Assembly: GCA_018653085.1 (NCBI GenBank) | Contig: JABIAY010000072.1 | Span: 1 to 62,881, forward strand | Origin: Nitrospina sp. | GTDB lineage: Bacteria; Nitrospinota; Nitrospinia; Nitrospinales; VA-1 | DNA length: 62,881 nt | Direction: 5' to 3' | In this document: positions 27,056 through 36,769 of the stretch, one piece after another | Layout: each line of letters opens with the position of its first letter | Position numbering within the stretch: position 1 is the first letter of the stretch | The notes under the pieces: model-generated | Databases searched by the model: none | Told to the model about the DNA's origin: nothing | Seen by the model: only the letters and a program-made list of their open reading frames with translations | Position numbers and translations under genes: made by a program

Positions 27056-28873
27056 ATGAAAGAGCTCCTGATCCTGCCTGCAAAAAATCCGGCCCATTCA
27101 GCAAACCTGTTTTTCCGTTTGGCTGGAAGCCTTGTCCTATCACTGTTCGGCCTTCTATTGTTATGGCCTCATGAAGGGTGGTCGCAAGAGGAGCACGATT
27201 ATTCCCTTGAAGGGGACATGGTCTATATTCCCCCCGGCCCTTTTATATTTGGCACCGATAAAAAAGACGAGTCCGCCGAGGCACTTTCCATGGGCATTCC
27301 AAAGCCCTGGTACGCCGATGAAACTCCACAGCAGAAAATTTTCCTCAAGGAATTTTATATTGACCGCTACGAGGTCACCTACAAACGCTATAAAAAATAT
27401 GTCGACGCTTTGGATGCCGTAGTTCCCCTGAACTGGCAGGGCTCGAATTTCCCGGAAGGCAAGGATAACGAGCCAGTCGTTCACGTCAGTTGGTATGACG
27501 CGGCCAACTTCTGCCAATGGGCGCAAAAAAAATTACCTACAGAAAAACTGTGGGAGCGCGCCGCAAGAGGCAAAGAAGGCAATGAATACCCTTGGGGAAA
27601 CCAGTTTCAGGCAGGGTGGGCAAACCTTTCGAAACGAACCGGTAGTAAAAACCAGCCCGTAGCCGTTGGGGCTTTCCCAAAAAGTGCCAGCCCGGAAGGT
27701 GTTCATGACCTGATCGGCAATGTTTGGGAATGGGTGGATGACGATTACCAGCCTTATAAGGGGAGCACGTATCAAAGCGAGTATTACCAGGCTGGGTTAA
27801 AAATTCTGCGCGGCCATTCCGCCAGTGACATCGGGCATTTTCCTCAATACGACCAAGCCATCAGGATGTTTTCCCGTAGCGGCTACCGGCAATACTCCAA
27901 CGCCGATGAACCGGCGCCAGATGTTGGGTTCCGCTGTGCAAGCGCAACCCAGCCTGCCTTCATGAAAACGGAAACCTCTTCTTTCCGTAACGGCCTGAAA
28001 GGTTCTTTTTCTTCTCCTACGCTCACCAAGCCCTCTCTTTCTTCCACGGCTGTGGAACCCACGGCTTCAAAACCCGCTCCACTGAATCCTTTTCAGCCTA
28101 AACCCAACCTGCCCAATTCAGGAATCGTGGCTCTGACCTTATTGGCATTCATTGCGGGAGGATTCAGTTTCTTATCCCCCTGCACATTACCCATTCTTCC
28201 AGCTTATTTCGCGGTGACTGCGCAATCCGATCGAACACGTATGGGTCGCATGTCCCTGGCTTTCTTTTTCGGGCTGGCAACCTTGTTTGTCGCAATGGGA
28301 GCCTCTGCCAGTGCGTTGGGCCAGATTCTCAGGGACTATATGTTCCAGATCACCCAGGTCGGCGGTGGCATCGTGGGAGTATTCGGCGTCATGACTCTGT
28401 TCGGCAAAGGTTTTTCAGGAGCCACCTTTAAAGGCAGACCGGCTTCCACTTTCGTAGGCTATTTCCTGTTTGGCGCAACCTTCGCGTTAGGCTGGACACC
28501 TTGTGTCGGGCCCATCCTTTCCAGCATTCTTATGCTCGCGGCGGCAGAAAAAACCGTTTTGCAGGGAATGATCCTGCTGTTTTTCTATGCGGTGGGACTA
28601 GGGCTTCCTCTCATCATAGTCGCCACGCTGTGCGGCAACCTGCCAAAAGACGGTTTGTTCTGGACCCTGCTTCGGGGAAAAGGATGGGATATCACTGTAG
28701 GAGGGAAAACCTTTCTTCTGCATACCACCAACCTGTTCAGCGGAATCCTGCTGATCGCGCTGGGCATCGTTCTGGCAACGGGTTACATGACTTATATCAA
28801 TAGCCTTATCCCCATAGAAGTCCAACTCTGGTTCAGTAAATTCGAGGAAGCCGTCTTGCACTGGTTCATGTAA
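27056..28873 (+). CDS. Fusion: FGE-sulfatase-like domain plus CcdA thiol-disulfide transporter
   Basis: A 605-residue fusion. After one N-terminal membrane helix or signal (residues 18-40), residues 50-300 form an FGE-sulfatase/SUMF1 domain (MVYIPPGPFIFGT, YEVTYKRYKKYV, LPTEKLWERAARG, NVWEWVDDDY, VGFRCA). A Ser/Pro-rich linker (310-355) leads to a six-helix CcdA domain with both redox cysteines (SFLSPCTLPILPAYF, LGWTPCVGPI). CcdA moves electrons across the inner membrane to periplasmic thiols. The FGE domain lacks the catalytic cysteine region (RGHSASD replaces the usual GGSWxC), so it is more likely a binding module. TlpA upstream is the likely redox partner. Confidence 0.85.
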   Translation: MKELLILPAKNPAHSANLFFRLAGSLVLSLFGLLLLWPHEGWSQEEHDYSLEGDMVYIPPGPFIFGTDKKDESAEALSMGIPKPWYADETPQQKIFLKEFYIDRYEVTYKRYKKYVDALDAVVPLNWQGSNFPEGKDNEPVVHVSWYDAANFCQWAQKKLPTEKLWERAARGKEGNEYPWGNQFQAGWANLSKRTGSKNQPVAVGAFPKSASPEGVHDLIGNVWEWVDDDYQPYKGSTYQSEYYQAGLKILRGHSASDIGHFPQYDQAIRMFSRSGYRQYSNADEPAPDVGFRCASATQPAFMKTETSSFRNGLKGSFSSPTLTKPSLSSTAVEPTASKPAPLNPFQPKPNLPNSGIVALTLLAFIAGGFSFLSPCTLPILPAYFAVTAQSDRTRMGRMSLAFFFGLATLFVAMGASASALGQILRDYMFQITQVGGGIVGVFGVMTLFGKGFSGATFKGRPASTFVGYFLFGATFALGWTPCVGPILSSILMLAAAEKTVLQGMILLFFYAVGLGLPLIIVATLCGNLPKDGLFWTLLRGKGWDITVGGKTFLLHTTNLFSGILLIALGIVLATGYMTYINSLIPIEVQLWFSKFEEAVLHWFM

Positions 28874-28952
28874 CCAAGATAAGCCATTGAATACGGGAAT
28901 CGTTATTTGCTAGAATGTGCGTTGAAATAAGGCTATTTCACTCGGAGCGATC

Positions 28953-29429
28953 ATGAACCTGACATGCAAAATTTTATTGGTGTTGTTGTTGGCCCTTCCG
29001 GCCTGCTCGGGAGTAGATTCGGTCACCAAAAAACGCTGGAGCAATTCTGAAAATACCATCTCGATCGTGGATATGACGTCCAGAGATTTCCGCCTTATGG
29101 ACGCAGGCTCCAAACTACAGGGAGCCGTTGAAGAACAACTCCAGTTCACAGGTTATGTCCTGGCCGGGAAAAACTCCCGCTACCACTTGAAATTTAAAGT
29201 GCTGGAATTTGATGAAGGCAGTCGAATGGCCCGCATCGCGACCATGGGCATATCCGATTCCGCAAAAGGCGAACTCCGGGTAAAGGCCGCGCTTTATGAC
29301 GGCGGAGATATGGTCGGTGCCTGGGAGGTCGACTCCTGGGTTTCAGGAGGAATCACCGGCGGCTCCGATCAGGACCTTTTTGATTCTGCCGCAATGGAAA
29401 TTGCCGACCACCTGCGAGGCGATTTTTAA
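28953..29429 (+). CDS. DUF4410-like lipoprotein
   Basis: A 158-residue lipoprotein with signal peptide and lipobox LPACS (Cys18). The body has KFKVLEFDEGSRMARIATMG and a following beta region, as in DUF4410 proteins, and an acidic C-terminal helix. The function of the family is unknown. CGGAG lies upstream of the ATG. It is convergent with the second FGE-domain lipoprotein gene, 29 bases away. Confidence 0.7.
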   Translation: MNLTCKILLVLLLALPACSGVDSVTKKRWSNSENTISIVDMTSRDFRLMDAGSKLQGAVEEQLQFTGYVLAGKNSRYHLKFKVLEFDEGSRMARIATMGISDSAKGELRVKAALYDGGDMVGAWEVDSWVSGGITGGSDQDLFDSAAMEIADHLRGDF

Positions 29430-29458
29430 AGGAATCCCCACTTATTCCTTTTCCCTCG

Positions 29459-30154
29459 TTATACATCCTTGGCACAACGAAAACCCATGAAGTTCAGCTT
29501 CGCAGACGGGTCCATCCAGTTGCGGAACCAGGTCGGCGAAAACTGAATAGTAAGATGTGTCTGCAACACTCCACCGCGAACAACTTTGAATTTTTCGTCC
29601 CGCCCCTCAAGCGTATAATCATCCACCACCCACTCCCAGACATTATGGCCCATGCCATAAATTCCATAGGGACTGATCCATTCCGGCCTTTTGTCCACCG
29701 GTTCCGGCATGAAACCCGAAAACCCGTTGTTGGGATGCGTGATATAAATTTTCCAGGGCCATTTGCGTCCGTCCGTACCCCTCGCCGCTTTCTCCCATTC
29801 GACTTCGGTGGGTAGGCGCTTGCCCTGAGCCTGACAAAAAGCCTCAGCCTCGGCAAACATCATAAACGCCACCGGCCAACGAGCTTTTTTTGGAGAGAAC
29901 GAATGCTCTGGGTTTAATTTTTTGTAATCTTCATGGCTTACCTCATAACGGTCCATAAGATACGCGCCGGACGTTACAGGTTTTCCTCCGTATGTTTTCG
30001 GTTCCTCCGCATCTCCCATGATGAATTCCCCCGCCGGGATGTAAACCATCTCTTCAGGAACAACGAGTCCAGCGGGAACCACTACCGGGATCTGCTCAAC
30101 AGTATGAGAGTCGCAGGAAGAAAGAAAAATGAAAAGCAGGATAAAACGAATCAT
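29459..30154 (-). CDS. FGE-sulfatase/SUMF1-domain lipoprotein
   Basis: A 231-residue protein with lipobox FLSSC (Cys14) and an FGE-sulfatase domain: MVYIPAGEFIMGD, YEVSHEDYKK, LPTEVEWEKAARG, NVWEWVVDDY, VVRGG and FMGFRCA. The formylglycine-generating catalytic cysteine pair is absent (VRGGVLQTHLT), so enzyme activity is unlikely or different. It is a paralogue of the domain fused to CcdA nearby. Envelope anchored, role unknown. Confidence 0.85.
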   Translation of the reverse strand: MIRFILLFIFLSSCDSHTVEQIPVVVPAGLVVPEEMVYIPAGEFIMGDAEEPKTYGGKPVTSGAYLMDRYEVSHEDYKKLNPEHSFSPKKARWPVAFMMFAEAEAFCQAQGKRLPTEVEWEKAARGTDGRKWPWKIYITHPNNGFSGFMPEPVDKRPEWISPYGIYGMGHNVWEWVVDDYTLEGRDEKFKVVRGGVLQTHLTIQFSPTWFRNWMDPSAKLNFMGFRCAKDV

Positions 30155-30225
30155 GCGGGAGACCCAAGTTTAAAAAAACCCTTAATGTAAATCACCCCGG
30201 CCCTCTTTAAAAAAGAGGGAGAAAA

Positions 30226-30341
30226 ACCAACCCCCCTAGCCCCCCTTATCAGGGGGGAATGGGGCAAGAGCCCATCATACCGAGACAACTTTTTTCCAGC
30301 CGATTATAGTTATTGCCCATTACTACCGGGCGTTGCCCGGC
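30226..30341 (-). repeat. Dispersed repeat overlapping the sulfite-oxidase-like gene end
   Basis: CCCCCTTATCAGGGGG cap, core ACCGAGACAACTT, and CCGGGCGTTGCCCGG cap, the last also found at 52810. The minus-strand gene stop (30310) and its final residues lie within it. Bases 30190-30225 hold an AT-spaced CCCTCTTT/AAAGAGGG stem. Confidence 0.75.
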
Positions 30342-31077
30342 GGTCAAAGTAGTGGAACACTTCCCCGCCATTTATGGGAAGAGGTTTCTTGTTAAAGTCC
30401 AAGGGGTGATCCACGCCGGGCTGGATAGTCCCATCCACCGAGTAAGGCCCGTTGTTCGCCCAGTAATTGCGTTTCTGTGAATCGAGAAATTTGATGCGGG
30501 TGATGTATTTGATATTTTTGTAGCCATACTTGAACGGCATGATCAATCTGAGAGGAAACCCATGTTCCCGACTCAATGACTGGCCGTTCATACGCAGGAC
30601 AAAAAGGACGCGAGGCCGGAGCAACTCTTCCAGCGCAAAACTTTCGTAGTAGGAATCGGCAGACTGGATATAAACAAACTTCGCAGACGGGTCGGGCTGA
30701 ACCTGTTTCACAAGTTCCTCAAAGCGGAACCCCTCCCACTTTGCTTTGGCAGACCAGCACTCGACACATTTAAGCCGTGAAACCTGGGAATGCCTTTTTA
30801 ATCCGAACAGGTCCTCATAAGCCAGGCCGACAGGATTTTTAACCATCCCCCCTATTGCCAGACCCCAGCTTTGCATGTCCACACCGAGAAACGGATTGGC
30901 ACTGCGAATATGAAAGTCGGGAGTATCCCGATTCTGGATGTATTGTTTGGGAATGTTTTTGTCGTTACGAAAATCTTCCGCCGCTGTGGATTTTTTCGGC
31001 ACCAACGCAGACAAGGTGGTCAGAGAAAATATTTTCAGGAACTTCCTGCGATCAAATTTTAAGGACGATAGGTTCAT
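30310..31077 (-). CDS. Sulfite-oxidase-family molybdopterin protein (YedY/MsrP-like)
   Basis: A 255-residue protein with a Tat signal (DRRKFLK) and the sulfite-oxidase molybdopterin domain. The Mo-ligating cysteine is probably in KCVECWSAKAKWEG (around residue 104), followed by IMPFKYGYKNIKYI. The final RRATPGSNGQ is encoded by the repeat. MsrP relatives repair oxidised methionine in the periplasm; other family members oxidise sulfite. No YedZ-like heme partner is adjacent. It is probably transcribed after dapB, 14 bases away. Confidence 0.85.
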   Translation of the reverse strand: MNLSSLKFDRRKFLKIFSLTTLSALVPKKSTAAEDFRNDKNIPKQYIQNRDTPDFHIRSANPFLGVDMQSWGLAIGGMVKNPVGLAYEDLFGLKRHSQVSRLKCVECWSAKAKWEGFRFEELVKQVQPDPSAKFVYIQSADSYYESFALEELLRPRVLFVLRMNGQSLSREHGFPLRLIMPFKYGYKNIKYITRIKFLDSQKRNYWANNGPYSVDGTIQPGVDHPLDFNKKPLPINGGEVFHYFDRRATPGSNGQ

Positions 31078-31090
31078 ACCTTCCTTCTAT

Positions 31091-31891
31091 TCAGCGCAAA
31101 CCCAAAACATCCTGCATATCGTAGATGCCATTAGGTTGGCCTAAAATCCATTGCGCGGCACGAACAGAACCTCTGGCAAAAGTTTCCCGGCTCTGTGCGC
31201 GATGAAATACCTCAAAATTTTCTCCCATGCCGCCGAACAAAACCCGATGCTCGCCGATAATGTCTCCCGCCCGCAAAGTATGAATACCGATTTCTTTTGG
31301 AGTGCGTACGGCTATGCCTTTTCTTCCATAAACGCCAACCTCTTCGAGGTTTCTTCCCAGAGAATCGGCGACAATTTCTGAAATACGCACAGCGGTACCG
31401 CTGGGCGCATCTTTTTTAAATTTATGATGCGCCTCAACAATTTCCACATCGTACGCATCACCCAGTACCCGCGCCGCATCCGCAACCAACTTGAACAACA
31501 CGTTAACACCAATGCTCATATTGGGTGCCACCACACAGGGAATTTCTTTTCCGATTTGCTCAATTTCCTTACGTTGCTCCGGAGAAAATCCGGTCGTACC
31601 CACCACAACAGATTTCCCTTTATTCACAGCGGCATTAAGGGTGAAAATACTGGAAGCCGGAGTGGTGAAATCAATTGCCACATCACAGGTTTCAAAAGCT
31701 TTTGCCGGGTCATCCATCACCACGACTCCCTTGCTCCCGATCCCTGCCACTTCACCAATATCTTTACCGATGGCCTCACCGCCCGCACGCTCAGTCCCAC
31801 CGCCCAATTCCACACCTTCAGTGTCTTCAATGCATCCGGCGATGGTCTTTCCCATACGACCAGCAATACCTATTACGAGAATCTTGGTCAA
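31091..31891 (-). CDS. dapB: 4-hydroxy-tetrahydrodipicolinate reductase DapB
   Basis: A 266-residue enzyme of lysine and diaminopimelate synthesis. NAD(P)-binding GIAGRMGKTIAG (residues 8-19), FTTPASS, and catalytic EAHHKFKKDAPSGTA near residue 155. The start codon is TTG with AGGAGAAAAG before it. It is the third gene of dapF-dapA-dapB on the minus strand. Confidence 0.96.
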   Translation of the reverse strand: MTKILVIGIAGRMGKTIAGCIEDTEGVELGGGTERAGGEAIGKDIGEVAGIGSKGVVVMDDPAKAFETCDVAIDFTTPASSIFTLNAAVNKGKSVVVGTTGFSPEQRKEIEQIGKEIPCVVAPNMSIGVNVLFKLVADAARVLGDAYDVEIVEAHHKFKKDAPSGTAVRISEIVADSLGRNLEEVGVYGRKGIAVRTPKEIGIHTLRAGDIIGEHRVLFGGMGENFEVFHRAQSRETFARGSVRAAQWILGQPNGIYDMQDVLGLR

Positions 31892-31905
31892 AACTTTTTC
31901 TCCTG

Positions 31906-31924
31906 TGCCAGCATCACGCTGGCA
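31906..31924. repeat. Palindrome between dapA and dapB
   Basis: TGCCAGC-ATCAC-GCTGGCA, a perfect seven-base-pair stem. It is related to the CCAGCGTGACGCTGG palindromes at 24741 and 52614. Confidence 0.55.
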
Positions 31925-31929
31925 TCAAT

Positions 31930-32802
31930 TTACAATAACGAGTAAGACTTGAGTACTGCCGTTAACTGCGCCAGACTTTCCTCTGATGGCGGACACAGTG
32001 GTGGACGAAACTCATTTTCAATCCGGCCCATGAGCACCAACGCCGCTTTAACAGGAATCGGGTTGGTCTCGATAAACATGATATCGTTCAGCTTTAACAG
32101 CTCATAGTGCAGAGCCTTTGCTGTTTCAATGTCCCCTTCTTTGGCGGCCTGACACAGCTTGGCACATTTGCTGGGAACCAGGTTGGCGGTCACCGAGATC
32201 GCTCCCTTGCCACCAATAGCAAGAATCGGCCACGTCAACGCATCCTCGCCAGAGATCATCGCAAAGTCCGGTCCGCAGGCATCAATGATTTCGCTGACCT
32301 GCACCAGAGAACCGGAAGCCTCTTTAATACCGATAATATTTTTGATGACACTCAAACGTGCAACCGTGCCGGGTTCCATATTGACAGCGGTACGACTGGG
32401 AACGTTATAAAGCATGATGGGCAGATCGGACTCTTTCGCCACAGCAGAAAAATGCTGATACAACCCCTCCTGAGTCGGCTTGTTGTAATAGGGCGTGATC
32501 AACAACGCCCCATCCGCCCCAAATTCCTGTGCGCGCTGGGTTAACTCCACCGCTTCATGGGTGGAGTTGGACCCTGTACCCGCCAGAACAGGAATCCGAC
32601 CTTTGCAGGTTTCAACCGCAATGCGGATCACCTCTTCGTGTTCAGCGTGGTTTAAGGTCGCCGACTCACCCGTGGTGCCGCAGGGCACAATTCCATCGGT
32701 TCCATTTTCGATATGAAACTCAATCAACCCGCGCAGAGCCGAGGCATCTACCTTTCCGTTTTTAAACGGAGTCACTATGGCAACAAACGATCCTTCAAAC
32801 AT
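31930..32802 (-). CDS. dapA: 4-hydroxy-tetrahydrodipicolinate synthase DapA
   Basis: A 290-residue class I aldolase condensing pyruvate with aspartate semialdehyde. Motifs: GTTGESATLNHAEH (residues 43-56), catalytic Tyr in MLYNVPSRTAVNM and the Schiff-base Lys in IIGIKEASGSLVQ. ATG start; 22 bases after dapF. Confidence 0.97.
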   Translation of the reverse strand: MFEGSFVAIVTPFKNGKVDASALRGLIEFHIENGTDGIVPCGTTGESATLNHAEHEEVIRIAVETCKGRIPVLAGTGSNSTHEAVELTQRAQEFGADGALLITPYYNKPTQEGLYQHFSAVAKESDLPIMLYNVPSRTAVNMEPGTVARLSVIKNIIGIKEASGSLVQVSEIIDACGPDFAMISGEDALTWPILAIGGKGAISVTANLVPSKCAKLCQAAKEGDIETAKALHYELLKLNDIMFIETNPIPVKAALVLMGRIENEFRPPLCPPSEESLAQLTAVLKSYSLL

Positions 32803-32824
32803 GGGAACCTGATATTCTCATCGG

Positions 32825-33661
32825 TTAATATTCCCCCAACGTGCCTTCAAAAGCAATGCGGGTGGGTCCTTCCAGATAAACTTCGGTCACGGGTTCTTCC
32901 CCACCGTTGGGCGATGCAAAATCCACTTTCAAAATGTCTCCGCCCCGGGTCTCCACTTCGACAGGAGGCTGGACCAGATTTTTGTAAGACGACAACAGGG
33001 CCGAGGCAACCACTCCGGTTCCGCAGGCCAGGGTCTCGTCTTCAACACCCCGTTCGTAGGTGCGGATTTTAAGCGCCTTATCACCGACCTTCTGCACAAA
33101 GTCCACATTGGTTCCGGCCGGGGCGAACGCCTTGTGGAAACGAATGCCGTGACCCGCTTCCTTCACATTCACATCCTCGATATTGTCGGAGTAAACGATG
33201 GCGTGCGGCACACCAGTATTGAGACTGTCTATCCTGTACTCCGTTCCATTCAGGGCAAGAGCAATATCCTGCTGTAAATTTTCAGGCTGAGTGAGTTTGA
33301 CCTTCACAATTTCATCATTCACTTCCGCGCCAACGATACCTGCCAGAGTTTCCAAGGTCATTTTGTTGGCGGAAACCATATTCTTTTCTACTGCATAGCG
33401 GGCCAGGCAACGGCCTCCATTGCCGCACATCTCAGCGGTGGAACCGTCTTCATTATAAAAATCCCATTTGATATCAGCGCAATCCGAGTTCTCGACAAAG
33501 ATCACTCCATCGGCACCGATGGACATCCTGCGGTCGCACACACGCCGGACGAAATCGCGCTTCTTGTCGTCCTCAATAACCGGCACCCGATTGTCAATGA
33601 TGATGAAATCGTTGCCACTGCCACTCATTTTTGTGAACTGAATTGCCATATCCAAACCCAT
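32825..33661 (-). CDS. dapF: Diaminopimelate epimerase DapF
   Basis: A 278-residue PLP-independent epimerase converting LL- to meso-diaminopimelate. Both catalytic cysteines are visible: EMCGNGGRCLARY and LACGTGVVASAL. GNDFII near residue 16 is typical. The ATG at 33661 or 33649 could start it. First gene of the dapFAB operon that supplies lysine and peptidoglycan precursor. Confidence 0.96.
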   Translation of the reverse strand: MGLDMAIQFTKMSGSGNDFIIIDNRVPVIEDDKKRDFVRRVCDRRMSIGADGVIFVENSDCADIKWDFYNEDGSTAEMCGNGGRCLARYAVEKNMVSANKMTLETLAGIVGAEVNDEIVKVKLTQPENLQQDIALALNGTEYRIDSLNTGVPHAIVYSDNIEDVNVKEAGHGIRFHKAFAPAGTNVDFVQKVGDKALKIRTYERGVEDETLACGTGVVASALLSSYKNLVQPPVEVETRGGDILKVDFASPNGGEEPVTEVYLEGPTRIAFEGTLGEY

Positions 33662-33837
33662 CTATAAAATATTGTGTTCTTTACTAGGATGCCAAAAAGC
33701 CCGGGAAGGTTGCAAACCCCAACCAATCAAAGATATTGAAAGTCTTCGCCTCAGGCAGATCATGCGATTTTACCACACCCTTGGCAAGTTGCTAAAAAAC
33801 CTTTTTTATCCACCGATGAACACGGATTGACACAGAT

Positions 33838-34036
33838 AGAAAACCCCCTCTTTGAAAAAGGGGGAGTAAAATCCAACCCTCCCTCAGTCCCTCCCTATGA
33901 AGGGAGGGAAATAACATAACAAGGCAACCCCCCTAGCCCCCCTTATCAGGGGGGGGACTGGGCAAGGGCTCGTTAAGCCGAGATAACTTCTTGCTCGCCA
34001 AATAAAGCGACGGCACACTGGCCCCACGCCTAGTGG
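33838..34036 (-). repeat. Dispersed repeats between dapF and the MMPL gene
   Basis: A CCCTCTTTGAAAAAGGGGGA stem, a CCTCCCTATGAAGGGAGG stem, CCCCCTTATCAGGGGG, then the core TTAAGCCGAGATAACTTC...GCCAAATAAAGCGACGG and the cap GGCCCCACGCCTAGTGG directly against the MMPL stop. The gap 33662-33837 holds nothing else recognisable. Confidence 0.8.
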
Positions 34037-36760
34037 CTAGACGCGCCAACCTTTAGCGGTACTGAGTTTTAGCAGTGCGGGCAGGAAGGTGACCGAAGCG
34101 ATGAGGCAGTTGAATACTCCTATGGTCAGCACTAAGCCGAGGCTGAACACACCGCTATGGTCGGCCACCATCATACTGCCGAACCCTATCATGGTGGTGA
34201 GGGAACTGAGCAGAACCGCCTGGCCCGTACTTTTTCCTAATACGCTGGCGCGTTTATCTTCTTCCTCGCGGTAACGGTGGGTGATGTGAATTCCATTGAC
34301 CACGCCGATGCCGAGAATGAGCGGCAGGATGACCATGTTCGCCATGTTCAGCTTCAGTCCGATCAGCTCCATAACGCCTACTGTCCAGATGGACCCGGCC
34401 AGGACCGGAAGCAGAACGAAAAAAACCGTACGCAGGTTGCGGAACATGAAAAACAAATAAATGATGATCGCGGTCATGGCATAGAGTCCGCCCTTGACAT
34501 AGCCTTCTGTCATCAGCCGTGTGGATTCGAACATATGCACTGCGGTGCCGGTGACATTGGGGTCCACCGACCTGAGGTCGTTTAAATATTTCCGGCGTTC
34601 ATCCAGATCCCAGATATCCACGCTGGGGTAGATATGAATCACGTACTTGCCTTTTTGGGAGATGTAACGCTCTCTTAATTTTTGCGGAATTTCTTCCAGT
34701 CGTACCGATTGCGGATCGGCATTGGCCTTGAGCTCACTCATGAGATTGCGGTAATCGGCAAAAAGCAATGCAGAAAATTTTTCAAGCCTGCTTGTCGCCA
34801 GACCCGGCTCTATCTGCTGGCTTTTTTCGATAAAATTTCTGAGACGGTTTCCTGCCACCTGCACGGGGTCAGGCGAGTCGCCACCTTCTTCCCGACCCTG
34901 CAATTTGAACTGGATGCGTTTGAGAGTTTTGTTCAAGGATTTTAAGGAAAAGGCGACATCTTCCGGTTCCACTTCCAGCTCTTTTAAAAGGGGCGCGAGG
35001 TCTTCCCGGATGGTGCGCAGGTTTTCCTCCTGATGTTCCGGAATCACCACCGAGATGCTTTCAAACCTGGCGACCGTGGGCAGGGCTTTCAGTTGAAGTT
35101 CCTTTTCCTCAACCTCCTTAAGAGAGTCGGCCAGCATGGCGGCGGACCAGGCGGAACGCCCGGCACTTTCAAGAATTTTCATTTCATACTGAACCGCCTC
35201 GGTACCCTTGGCCTGCAGGTTGAGCAGGTTGTAGTCAAAACGCAGGTCTTTCAATGACACGGAAGCGATGAGAACCAGAACGGTACACACTCCGATAATG
35301 AAATAATAATGATCGAACAACTTATCGGCCCATCCCGTTTGTCCGGGAGTTGCGGTTTTTTCCTGCACGTAACTCGGCTTTCGCCATTTTTCTTCCAGCG
35401 TAACCAGAGCAGGGAGAACCAGAAGCATGGCGACCATGCAGAAGAGAATGCCCCATCCTGCTATCCAACCCAGTTCCACAATGCCGATGAAGTCGGTTAG
35501 CACCATGGCACCAAACGCCATGGCGGTGGTGATGGCACCGGAGAAGTTTCCTCTTCCTGTTCCCTGCAAGGTTTTTTGCAGGGCTGAAAGAATTTCATTA
35601 CCCCTTAGCCGCTCCTCTTTATAACGCTCAAGAATATGGATACCAAAATCTATGCCCAGTCCAATCAGGATGGTGGTAAATACTATGGAAAGAATATTCA
35701 GATGACCAATGGTCAAGGTCGTGAAACCCATCGTCCAGCACAACGCAAGCAGAAGGCAGAACACAGCCAGAAGGGGTTTGACCACTCCCCGGTAAGCAAT
35801 GATGAACAACAGGGCTACCCCTGTTAACGCGATTTTGGAGGCGGTCTCGACATCGGCCTGGGTGGTCACCATTTCGTCGCTGGATATAACCTCTTCCCCG
35901 GTGAGTCCCACTGTAATATCCGGGAAGTCTTTTTTTGTTTCGGCTATGTATTGGCGGGCCAGGGCTACTGCGTCCTTGTAACCGGTAAAACTGGTTTCAT
36001 CTTCGTTGGGAACCACCAGAATGAAAAGCAGATCCTCGTTTTCAGAAACCATATACCCTTCTTCGCGCAGGGAATCGGGTCCGCCGGTAAATAACGTCTG
36101 CCAGGGTGAACGGTAATCGGTCTCACCCATCAGGTGCCGAGTCATTTCTTCCAGTAGCCGGATCAGCAGGTTGAGGTCTCCGGCATCTGCGGTTTCTTCC
36201 TCATCGTCCCCGCCCAGGAAATCGGTCAACAGAGAATCGACCATGCCGGAACTGATTTCAGCATTGATGCTGGATAAAAGCGTGTGGAGTCCGGGTGCGT
36301 CATTCACCGATTCCAGAAAACCCTGATGGTCCATCAGTTTCCGGGTCAGTGATTGCAATTCATCCTGATTGAGATAAAGCAGGAACCGTGAGCGAAAGTA
36401 ACGGGTATCGATTTTATAAACAACCTGGGAAAACAGATGGGACTGGGTTCGCAGTTTTATTGCCAGCGCTTCGGCAAAGCCTGCCATGTCCGCGGGGTTT
36501 TTTCCTTCCACCACCACGACCATGCCTTCGAGGTCTTCAAATTGTTCGCGGTAGTTTTTATATTGTTCGACATAAGGCAGACCCTTGGCTACCAGATCGC
36601 CCCGGCCGGTTTTGAAAGTGAGTTTTTCTGCGGTCACCCACAAAGAGAGGATGGCTAAAACCAGGGATACCGAAATGACAAGCAGGGAACGGCGATAAGC
36701 AAAACGCTCAATAACAAAAAAGAAACGGTTGAGGATACCGGAAGTAGATGGGGATGACAT
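34037..36760 (-). CDS. RND/MMPL-family exporter
   Basis: A 907-residue membrane protein of the RND superfamily in one polypeptide. There is one helix near residue 30, a large periplasmic domain (50-290), five to six helices (300-465), then a second copy (helix at 488, periplasmic loop 510-740, helices 745-905). It resembles hopanoid-associated HpnN and other MMPL lipid exporters. The substrate is not visible. No hopanoid genes are in the window. The TAG stop directly abuts the repeat cap. Confidence 0.85.
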   Translation of the reverse strand: MSSPSTSGILNRFFFVIERFAYRRSLLVISVSLVLAILSLWVTAEKLTFKTGRGDLVAKGLPYVEQYKNYREQFEDLEGMVVVVEGKNPADMAGFAEALAIKLRTQSHLFSQVVYKIDTRYFRSRFLLYLNQDELQSLTRKLMDHQGFLESVNDAPGLHTLLSSINAEISSGMVDSLLTDFLGGDDEEETADAGDLNLLIRLLEEMTRHLMGETDYRSPWQTLFTGGPDSLREEGYMVSENEDLLFILVVPNEDETSFTGYKDAVALARQYIAETKKDFPDITVGLTGEEVISSDEMVTTQADVETASKIALTGVALLFIIAYRGVVKPLLAVFCLLLALCWTMGFTTLTIGHLNILSIVFTTILIGLGIDFGIHILERYKEERLRGNEILSALQKTLQGTGRGNFSGAITTAMAFGAMVLTDFIGIVELGWIAGWGILFCMVAMLLVLPALVTLEEKWRKPSYVQEKTATPGQTGWADKLFDHYYFIIGVCTVLVLIASVSLKDLRFDYNLLNLQAKGTEAVQYEMKILESAGRSAWSAAMLADSLKEVEEKELQLKALPTVARFESISVVIPEHQEENLRTIREDLAPLLKELEVEPEDVAFSLKSLNKTLKRIQFKLQGREEGGDSPDPVQVAGNRLRNFIEKSQQIEPGLATSRLEKFSALLFADYRNLMSELKANADPQSVRLEEIPQKLRERYISQKGKYVIHIYPSVDIWDLDERRKYLNDLRSVDPNVTGTAVHMFESTRLMTEGYVKGGLYAMTAIIIYLFFMFRNLRTVFFVLLPVLAGSIWTVGVMELIGLKLNMANMVILPLILGIGVVNGIHITHRYREEEDKRASVLGKSTGQAVLLSSLTTMIGFGSMMVADHSGVFSLGLVLTIGVFNCLIASVTFLPALLKLSTAKGWRV

Positions 36761-36769
36761 GATAACTCT

